Below, piece after piece: positions 55,521 to 64,000 of a stretch of 64,000 nucleotides of DNA. The DNA is from [Mycoplasma] phocae. Lineage in GTDB: Bacteria > Bacillota_I > Bacilli_A > Mycoplasmatales > Metamycoplasmataceae. The position numbers were made by a program, and so were the translations under genes. The first letter of the stretch is position 1; every line of letters starts with the position of its first letter. Location of the stretch: assembly GCF_003332325.1 (NCBI RefSeq), contig NZ_CP029295.1, forward strand, positions 372,001-436,000, read 5' to 3'. The notes beneath the pieces were generated by a model. It did no database searches, was not told where the DNA came from, and saw nothing but the letters and a program-made list of their open reading frames with translations.

Positions 55521-58500
55521 TTAGCTTTTTTTCATATTCATAAAATCTACTTTATCTAATCCACTTCATGACGACCCAGAATTCTTATTGTTTAATTTCA
55601 TAAATTTGGCAAATCCACCCTCTTTAATGGTTAGTAAAATGTAATCTTTTTTAGAAATTGAATATTCTTTACTATCTTCAGATATTTTATATTTGAATTT
55701 TGTTAGGTTATGATTATTTTGTTCTGATAATTTAGGATCTTTTGAATTATATCCGCTAGTTACAATTAAATAGTCAATTGAACTAGGGTCATAATCACCT
55801 TCATTGAAGTAAGTATAGGTTGTACCAATTATAAAATATGACTCCGATGATTTAACATAATTAGTAAATTCTCTTCTAATATTGTCATTCTTAAAATAGT
55901 TTTGCATTCCAATTTTTTTACCAGATAAAAAGGCATTTGCAATTATTGAAGATCCAGCTGGAAGTCCTTCTTGTAGCATTCATAATATTGCTGCCGTTGA
56001 TGAATATAAACCTATTTCTAAACCACCTTTATCACGGTTTGATTCTAAAGTTTCACGTCCAAACATTTCAAATATTACTAATTTTAAGGTAACGATAAAA
56101 CGATATGTCGCTTTGTATGCTTCTTTGTTATATCTGGTATTGTAATTTGTTTTATAATCAGAATTTTCATTTGCCTCTTTTTCAATTTCTTTATTCAATA
56201 ATTCAAATATTTTATTTAGAAAATCAAGTGGATCGAAGTTTTTTGTCAATTTAACAGGAGTAATTTTTGAATTAGGAGCACTTTTCTTTTTTGGAAATAT
56301 TACTTCATTTAATGTGTTTAAATTTCATCTCTTTTCTAAATTTTCGTTCATATTTATATTAGCCAAACTCTTGTAAATAATCGAATCGGGATTGTTTGAT
56401 TTTCCAAGAAATAGATTTATTAATTTAACAATATCTGAACCATTTATTTGATTCTCATCTTCACCTAACAAGTCTGATAAAAAACCAAAATCATTTAGAG
56501 ATACAACTGATGTTAAATTTTCTAATAATTGACTAATCAATAGGCTTGGATTTAAAACGTCAAATGATTTTGCTTTTTCAGCAATTGAATCGAAAACTTT
56601 TGTGAAAAAATTAGTTTTAGATTCGTTATCTTTCAATCGGTTTATTATTTTTTTTAACAATTCACTAATAAATTTCTTATCTTCTTCATCACCATTTATT
56701 GATAAATATTTAAATAAATCATCAATTAATAATTTTTTTATTGTTTCATCATTAGCAATTTTTATTAATACCGTGTCAAATAAATTTGCCAGATTATCTT
56801 TTGATGAAGTAATTAGTAGTGAAATAATTTCACCTAAATTATTTTTTTTATCATCAGTAATTTCTATTTTTGTTAAATCGTCAATTACATTTTTAAAAGC
56901 TGTTTTTATTTCGGGATATTTTACGGTCTCTTGGATAATTAATTTAAGTCTATCAGCAGATGTAAATTTATCTTTTGCTTTTTCATTAGTATTTTTAAAA
57001 TTTAATTTACTAATAATGAATTCAATTACTTTATCATTTTCAAAAATTAAGGAGAATGCTTGAATTGCTTTACTAAATGAAGATTTATCTTTGTTTTCGC
57101 CATTATTTACAAGAACAATATCGAGAACTTCTTTAACAATTGATTCATTTTGAGAACCAAATAATTCTTCCATTTGATCTTTAACATAAGTACTTAATTC
57201 TTTAAAGTTTTTTTGTTTACTAATGTCAATATTTGCTAAAGTGGTTTCTAATTTAGCTTTAGCAAAATCATATAGTTTTGACTTTGGAATATTTGTCAGT
57301 AAACTAGTAAAATATGAAGATGCTAATTGTTTCTTCTCTTTTGTAAAAGTGGTCTTTGCCCCTTGTTCTAAAAGTGACAGTGTGCCATCAACAACATTAC
57401 CAACAATTTCATTTGATCCTAAAATCTTTTTGAATAGCGAATCAACTAACCCAATAATGCCATTACTTTTAGCATTTTTTAAAATTGATGTTATGAAGTT
57501 ATATGTTGAATTAGTATCATAATGGCTGTCTTTATTTAGAGTTGATAGTATAAATTTTTTAAGGTTATCAACAATTTCCTTGCTTTTAATTTGTGACCAT
57601 AATTTGTCTCAAATTCCTTCAACAAAATTTTCAACACTTTCATTGCTTATTTTGATATCTTCACCAAAAATAGTTTTCAGCCCTAAACTTACTGGATTAA
57701 CAATAAAGTAGCTACTTAATTGTTTTAACAAAATATTTAAATTAGAATTTGGATTATCAATTTCATTTTCAAGTACTAAAGTTGTAAAATTAGTTATAAA
57801 TTTTTTACCATCTTCAGTTAATTCTTGATTTTCATTTTTTACTAAATTAATTAATAATCTTAAAATATCCTCACGGTTTTTTTCATCGACTAATTTACCT
57901 AATTTATTTAGGTCAAATAAATTTTGCTTGGCCAAATATGATAGACTAAAAATTTCAAACCCCTTTTGAAATTCTTCTCGCTCCTTTGGATCTTTACCAA
58001 GGTTAGATGAAATTAGTGAAAATAATAAAATATGTTTTTTATCCGAATCATATTTATCAACTAAAATCGATGAGAAAAAACTACTAAAAAATTTGTCAAT
58101 AGTCTTATTTTCAGGATTTTCATTTTGTAAATCAATTAAGGTTTGCAAAACAAAATCAGTTAATTTATCTGTGTATTTAAAATCATTTAAATTTAGCATA
58201 AAAATTTTGATGAATTTCTTAACTTGTTGAAGTTGATTTTCATCTAATTTATATAAAATTTGAATTTTTTGTGAGATTTCTGAAAGTATAGTTTCTACTA
58301 ATTCAGGATTGCTTTTTAAACTACTAATAATTGTTGCAATAAATTCTTTAATTTCAGTGTGGCTATCCTTCAATAGAAGATTAATAAATTCAGTGTAATT
58401 TTTAGCAGAACTGTATTTATCTGGCTCATCAATTAAGTGACTAGCAAATGAGTTTACAACATTTTTTAAAGAATTATGGAATTCATCACTGTTGAAGATG

Positions 58501-60254
58501 GTCTCAAAATTATTAGACACTTCAGTTGGTAAAAATGATTTAATTAAATTTGAAGCAAATAAATCTTTTGTGATTAATTCGGTGTATGATTCAAATTTAT
58601 TTTTAATAATTGGATTTTTAGCAAAATCAGTTTGTGATAATTCCTTAAAAAATGTATAAATACTATTTGGAGATAAAAATACTTTTTTAAATACAGATGC
58701 TATATCTTTAATTTCGAGATTCGCATATGATTTTTTCTCAATAACTTCATTACTCTTAGTTTTTGTTTCATTAATATTTTCATATAGTGTTTCGCTTGAT
58801 AGAATTTGGTCAATAAAATTTGCAAAAATTTGGCGATTTTTTTCATCTGCTAAATCTTTTTTTAGCTTGGCAAATGATAATTTTAATTTAGAAACATTAA
58901 GCCCTAAAAATTTAGTTGTTAGTTCAAAATATGAAGCAGTTTTCTCGGCATTAAGCCCTTTACCATTATTGAATTTGGCTTTCAAAAGAGCTAGTGGATT
59001 AGCATTCTGGTCGCTATTCTGACTTTCTAAAATTTCAGAATTTTGGCTTTCATTTTCAAAAGAATATTTCTTATTAATGAAATTGTCAGTATTATCACCA
59101 GTTATACCTAAAATGGTTTGTTTGATATCTTCGGCTTTTTTCTCAAATAAAATTGCTTGACTAAAACCTGAGACATCACTATCACCATTAGCATTACTAA
59201 TTAGTTCATCATATTTAAATGGATCTAATGCCAATTTTATAAAAATATCTTGTGCTAATTTTTTATAAGCCGCAAGCGATGGCAGCATTTCAAAAATGTC
59301 TAATGAAAATTTATCTGGATTTCTAATAATTGACTCTTCATCATGAAATGAGACAAAATTAATTTGATTATTTTTAGCAACTTTTTTAATTAAATTATTC
59401 AATTCTTTAACAGCCTCATAAATATAATCTTTGCCGTTGAATTGTCTTTTTAGAATATTAGCTAATTTTAAATAAGGACCAATATATCCCACTAAATTTA
59501 TATGAGCATTCGGATTAACTGAAAGAATTTCTTTAATCAAAGCATTGTATTTTTGTGAAATAGCTGATGCTTTTGCAACTAGTTTTTCAGATCAAGATTT
59601 TAACTTGGTTTCTAAATCTTCATAATTAGTTGTGCTATTAGTAATTTCGAATAAATTATTAAATAAATCAACATCACTAAAAAAATCATTAAAACCAACT
59701 GAGATTGTTAGAAGATTAGCCTCTTTAATTTTATTTCTAATTTTATTAAATGCTTCTTCATCAAAATTGCCAAATTGCTCTTGAAGGCGTGATGAATTAT
59801 CATCATTCATTAAATTTTTGTTATAGTCAATGTTATTTTGAATATCAGTATTAATTGGATATTTTGATGGATTAAGAATATGAAGTCAATCATCTAGTTT
59901 TGAGCCCGAAAGACCATAATTGTAATATGAAGTTAATGATGTTTTTTTATCATTTAAATCTTTAATAGCATTAGCTAGATAAGAAGCATATGATAGACCT
60001 GTGATTTGACTCGTTTGTTCATCGAAACCATTGACAACATAGTTATTTTTACTATAGTTATTGCCGGCAGTATAATCATCACCGATGGCCAAATATTTGA
60101 TTTTGCCTGAAAGAATTTTTTGATTATTTTCGACTCTAATTTGTTCATCATTATTTTTTTTGCTATTACATGCTGCCGCAATAATGCCAGATGATCCTAA
60201 AACAATAAAGGCACCAATGCCGATAATTGTTTTATTTAATTTATTTTTTTTCAT
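55521..60254 (-). CDS. Large lipoprotein with degenerate SGNH-hydrolase domain (P3), internally deleted
   Basis: 1577 residues, UGA as Trp; ATG at 60254 with AGGAGATATA, placed 8 bp after the ktrB stop, so it is probably translationally coupled to ktrB. The frame is open upstream into ktrB DNA (to 60329) but the SD and the paralogues fix the start. Signal peptide and first 60 residues are identical to P2. The SGNH domain has the same substitutions (GDDYTAG; IFEMLPSLAAYKKLA). It is ~570 residues shorter than P1/P2: the sequence jumps at FIISKLNFKN to NEKAKDKFTSADRLK, which indicates an in-frame deletion in the helical region. The C-terminus ends in SGSSWSGLDKVDFM, like P1. Confidence 0.8.
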
Positions 60255-60262
60255 TATATCTC

Positions 60263-61810
60263 CTAGCCAATAGATACATCTTCGTAGATGTATTGATATT
60301 GTTCTGGTGTTGATTTGTTTCTTCCTCAAATTTTAATAACTTGTGGAATTCCAAATTGACCCATTATCATGACAAAAATCAATGATAATTTTCCAACAAT
60401 TGAAATGCTATTAGTAATTCCAATTGAAAGTCCTGAGTTACCAAAAGCTGAACATATTTCAAAAAATACCATTAACATTGTGTAATTTTCATTATGGGCA
60501 GTTTTAGCAACATTAGGAATAGTTGCAAACACAACTATTGTAAATATTGCTGCTAAAAATAAAGCGATGGTAAAAACGTTAATTGCTTTAATCAATGTTT
60601 CTTTCCCGATTTGACGTCTAAAGGCATGCACATTTCTCTTACCGCGAATTGTTGTCAAGATACTTAAAAATATAACGGCAATGGTAGTGTTACGAATTCC
60701 ACCAGCTGTTGAAACTGGTGAGAATCCCACAAACATTAGAATTGCGTGAACTAAAACCGTTGGTTGGGTAAAGTTAAAATAATTAACCGTAGAAAAACCA
60801 GCTGATCGTGTTGATTTGGTTTGGAAGAAAATTGCAAATAATTTGCTTCAAGTACTTCCATATTCGCTTTGATTTCAAAAGGCATCTTTATCTTTAGCTG
60901 TTGTTTCGAAGATAACTGTTAAAGTTAATCCAACAACCGTTGTTACCACATATGCTATTAGAGTAAATTTGGTAAATAAACTAAAGCGATGACGTGGTGA
61001 ATTTTTATTAGTTGAAATAATTTTTTTTCAAATGTCATATATAACCGGAAAACCAATACCACCAATTAAGAAAATTATTATAGTTACGATTTGTAGTCCA
61101 AAATCATGGTAGTATGGTTGTAAACTTTTATCTCCAATAATATCAAATCCAGCATTGTTAATTGAAGAAATCGCATGGAAGATGCCATATCTTAGTGAAA
61201 GAGAAAAATTTTGATATGGATTATAAGCTGATTTAACATAAGGATTAAAAATGTGATTATTTGTGACACTAGCTTTGGCATCGTTGAAATATGGACTTGG
61301 GTTGTAATAGAACATAAAAGTAAAAATCAATGAAGACATCAATGTTACAATGATTAAAAAACTAATTGAAATTTTAATCATTTTTTTTGTTTCAGAAACA
61401 TTGCTTGCTCCACGCTCAGTTAACGATACTTGATTATTAAAAATACTAGATTTAAATCCTAAAATTGATTGAAATAGATAAACTTTAAAAGTAAAAATTC
61501 CAATTCCACCGACGACAATGCAAAAAGCAATAATAGCCTGTCCAAACTCATTGAAGGTTTCAGAAATTGTTACTGTTGTTAGTCCAGTGTCACTAAAAGC
61601 TGATGAGGCTACAAATAGCGCATCTAAATAATTAATTTTAATTCTATTGCCATTTTCATCAAAATTATGTGACATATTCCAATAAAGTAAAATCGACATA
61701 AAAAGGGTAAATAAAACATAAATTAGAAAGATATATCTAATTGTTCCGATTTTTCTTAAAAATCTAAAAATGATATTTCCATGTCTTATTTTCGATTTTT
61801 TTCTAGTCAT
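60263..61810 (-). CDS. ktrB: KtrB/TrkH-type potassium (Na+-coupled) transporter membrane subunit
   Basis: 515 residues with several UGA Trp codons. Start taken at ATG 61810 (MTRKKSKIRHGN); a GTG 18 bp upstream is possible but has no SD. The four pore repeats of the Trk/Ktr superfamily are all visible by their filter glycines: SAFSDTGLTT (~residue 75), SSINNAGFDI (~220), STRSAGFSTV and SAFGNSGLSI. Eight to ten membrane segments. KtrB forms the ion-conducting dimer in the membrane and is gated by the KtrA ring, which is encoded divergently at 62028. It takes up K+ for osmotic and pH balance. P3 begins 8 bp downstream and is likely in the same transcript. Confidence 0.93.
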
Positions 61811-61828
61811 AGTTAAAAATTTTACCAC

Positions 61829-62027
61829 TTTCCATTAATTTTCTAAATTTCTAGCTTTTTGGCGATATTTTTACACTTTTTTTACCTTTGTTAGCACATT
61901 TTTTTGCCATTTTTTTAATTAGAAAGTAATTTTTAGCAATTTTATATATTAAATTTGCGGAAATGATAACATTTATAAATATTGTTTTTTGAATAAAAAA
62001 ATTGCAAATATATAGGGAGATAATCTT
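61829..62027. promoter_or_regulatory. Divergent promoter region ktrB-ktrA
   Basis: About 200 bp between divergent starts, AT-rich with T runs. It must carry promoters for both halves of the transporter, so they are likely co-regulated. GGGAG precedes the ktrA ATG. I could not fix individual -10/-35 boxes. Confidence 0.5.
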
Positions 62028-62741
62028 ATGAAATTATTTAAAAAAGTGCGTGAAGTTTGCATTATCGGAATTGGACGCTATGGTTCTGCTATTGCCGATC
62101 AATTACTAAAGGATCGAGAAAATAATGTTCGGGTAGTATTAGTTGATGGTGATGAAAAACACTTAATTCCGTATAAAGATGAAGTGGAAATGATCTATGT
62201 TGCCGATTGTGCAGAACAAAAAACCTTAGAGGCCTTGAATGTTACTGATTTTGATGTTGTTATTGTTAGTGCATCAAATAATATTGAAATCGTGGCAGCC
62301 TTGGCAGAAATGGGAGTTAAATCCATTATTGCTAGAGCAACATCACCGCGGCACGCTCAGGTGCTAAGACAAATTGGAGTTACTTCAATTGTCTCACCAG
62401 AAGAAGAGGCCGGTAAGAGAACTGCTTTAATAGTTGCTAACCCAAATCTTACCCTTTATTCAAAGAATATGGTTGAGTTACAAGACGGGTTTGTTAGTGC
62501 CTCAATTCACATTAAAAATGTTGATATGTTTAATAAAAAAATTAGCGAATTAGGTTTTCGAAATAAATACAATGTTTCAGTAACAATGATTAATCGAAAT
62601 AATATGACATATCTACCCGAAGGTGATTTTGAAATTTTAGAAAATGACTTACTAACATTTATCGGTAAGACTGAAGATATTGTTGACGCCCTTGAATTCT
62701 GTGCCAACTCAAAAAATAATAGAAATACAAAAGAGAGATAA
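62028..62741 (+). CDS. ktrA: KtrA/TrkA regulatory subunit of the potassium transporter (RCK protein)
   Basis: 237 residues. The N-terminal Rossmann fold carries the dinucleotide motif IIGIGRYGSAIA (residues ~12-23), acidic strand end VVLVDGDEK, and IVSASNNIEIVAALAEMG. The C-terminal RCK_C domain starts near residue 150 (VELQDGFVSASIHIKNVDM ... LPEGDFEILENDLLTFIG). The protein forms a cytosolic octameric ring that binds ATP/ADP or NAD(H) and gates KtrB. The SD GGGAGATAAT precedes the ATG at 62028. Divergent from ktrB; the pepC gene starts 1 bp after its stop, so the two are probably co-transcribed. Confidence 0.93.
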   Translation: MKLFKKVREVCIIGIGRYGSAIADQLLKDRENNVRVVLVDGDEKHLIPYKDEVEMIYVADCAEQKTLEALNVTDFDVVIVSASNNIEIVAALAEMGVKSIIARATSPRHAQVLRQIGVTSIVSPEEEAGKRTALIVANPNLTLYSKNMVELQDGFVSASIHIKNVDMFNKKISELGFRNKYNVSVTMINRNNMTYLPEGDFEILENDLLTFIGKTEDIVDALEFCANSKNNRNTKER

Positions 62742-62742
62742 T

Positions 62743-64000
62743 ATGAAAAACATTAATAATAAATTATTAGAAAAATTTGAACAAGAATATGATAAAAATT
62801 TAGCAAACAAAGTAATTGAAAATGCTATTTTTAAAAATGGTATTAAACAAAGCTCAATTAATAATGAAACTACCAAAAAACATAATTTTGAATTTTCAGT
62901 TGAAATTAAAGCCGGAAATATCACTAATCAAAAACAAAGTGGTCGCTGCTGGATTTTCGCTGCTTTAAATGCTGTAAGATTAAAAATTATGGATGAACTA
63001 AAAATTGAATCATTAGAACTATCACAGAATTTCATTCATTTCTATGATAAATTAGAAAAAGCCAATGTTTATCTATCATGAGTTATGTCAGAGGGATTAG
63101 AAGTAGACAATGAAGATCACCTATTTCGTTTGTTTAATAAAGAACCGGTTAGTGATGGGGGATATTGAGAATTCTTTACTAACATTATAGAAAAATATGG
63201 AGTTTGTCCAAAGCAAGCAATGAATGAATCATTTCATAGTGAAGCCACCGCGGAGATGGTAACTCAAATTAATTGAAGATTGAAAGCTTACACCGCTAAA
63301 ATGCGCTCAGAGTATGCTTTATCAAAAAATTTAGCTAAAGTTCAAATCTTAAAAGAACAAGCCTTGTCAGATGTATATAACATATTGATTAAGTCACTTG
63401 GCAGACCACCAAAACAATTTACTTTTGAATTCCGCAATAAAGATAAAGAATTTCAAAGAATTGAAAATATTAGTCCATTAGATTTTTACAATAAATATGC
63501 TAAAAACTTTTTAGATAATAAAGTTGACTTAGTTGCTGATCCTCGTCAAAAATATGCGCAAAATCAACTACTAGTTTCAAAATACATCAAAAACGTAGAA
63601 GAAGGTAAACCACTAACAATGCTAAATATTGACCTTCAAATCATGAAAAAAGCAATGATTGAACAACTAAAAAATAACGAAAGCGTTTGATTTGGTTGCG
63701 ATGTTGGTAGTTTCTCATCACGTGATGGAATTATGGATGTTGATTTATATGATTTTGATCTTACTCTAACTAAAACTCCAGAATTTAGTAAGCAAGAGCG
63801 CTTTGAATCACGAGCATCAACAATTAGTCATGCTATGAATATGCTTGGAGTGAATTTAGATAATAATGGCAATGTCATTAGCTGAAAGGTTGAAAATAGT
63901 TGAGGCGATAACAGCGGCAGAAAAGGTTATTTTTCAATGAGTGATAAATGATTTGATGAATATAATTTTATGGCAATTATTGACAAAAAATACCTTCCTG
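62743..64000 (+). CDS. pepC: Aminopeptidase C (C1B cysteine peptidase), 3' end outside window
   Basis: 419 residues visible of an expected ~445; the frame is open at the window edge. UGA as Trp at several positions. The papain-like catalytic set is present: oxyanion Gln63 and Cys69 in NQKQSGRCWIF, His in STISHAMNMLG, Asn in VENSWGDN. The DGGYWEFFTNIIEKYG and PAEATAEM-like region fits the bleomycin-hydrolase/PepC family. These are cytosolic homohexameric exo-aminopeptidases that trim peptides, supplying amino acids to an organism that imports peptides. ATG at 62743 with GAGAG; the ktrA stop ends at 62741, indicating coupling. Confidence 0.93.

Noticed and set aside
41948-60254. Many separate short genes on the - strand
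   Set aside because: All fragments lie in one frame within each of three stretches and are separated only by UGA, which is Trp here; they are three large genes.

Overview
The window is a piece of a mycoplasma chromosome. It is very AT-rich, nearly every long protein is continuous only if UGA is read as tryptophan, and surface lipoproteins with a Cys lipobox dominate. The gene content (ktrAB, pepC, SGNH lipoproteins, variable lipoproteins) fits the hominis/bovis-type mycoplasmas; I cannot name the species.

Layout. 1-723 is the end of a membrane-anchored surface protein. 724-2653 is a long decayed intergenic stretch. 2654-4546 encodes a membrane-anchored protein with four near-identical 222-bp repeats. 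4820-35190 is a variable-lipoprotein locus. In it, one gene (E, 16213-17928, + strand) has a complete start, a Shine-Dalgarno-like sequence and a complete signal peptide. Twelve others (S1-S12, both strands) begin abruptly at a shared ~50-bp box encoding the second half of the signal peptide and the lipobox, and lack a normal start. Two decayed IS3-like elements and two convergent SGNH-hydrolase lipoprotein genes (21420-23501 and 23623-26946) lie inside the locus. 35565-41596 holds three lipoproteins with their own complete starts and an aldehyde dehydrogenase. 41948-60254 (- strand) is three tandem giant paralogues with an SGNH fold whose catalytic residues are replaced, directly downstream of ktrB. 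ktrA and a pepC-type cysteine aminopeptidase (cut by the window end) follow on the + strand.

How it seems to work. The architecture resembles the vsa locus of Mycoplasma pulmonis: one expression site supplies promoter, start codon and signal-peptide N-terminus, and recombination at the box would swap the exposed body. The box of E and the oppositely oriented box of S5 flank a ~1.1-kb promoter-bearing segment, so a single inversion would switch expression from E to S5. Inversion between E and S7 or S11 would bring those bodies to the promoter. No recombinase gene is visible here. In-frame tandem repeats (222, 276, 297, 330 and 270 bp) offer a second, size-changing layer of variation. The SGNH family splits into two members with an intact Ser-Asp-His set and three long degenerate paralogues, which arose by tandem duplication that carried scars of the 3' end of ktrB.
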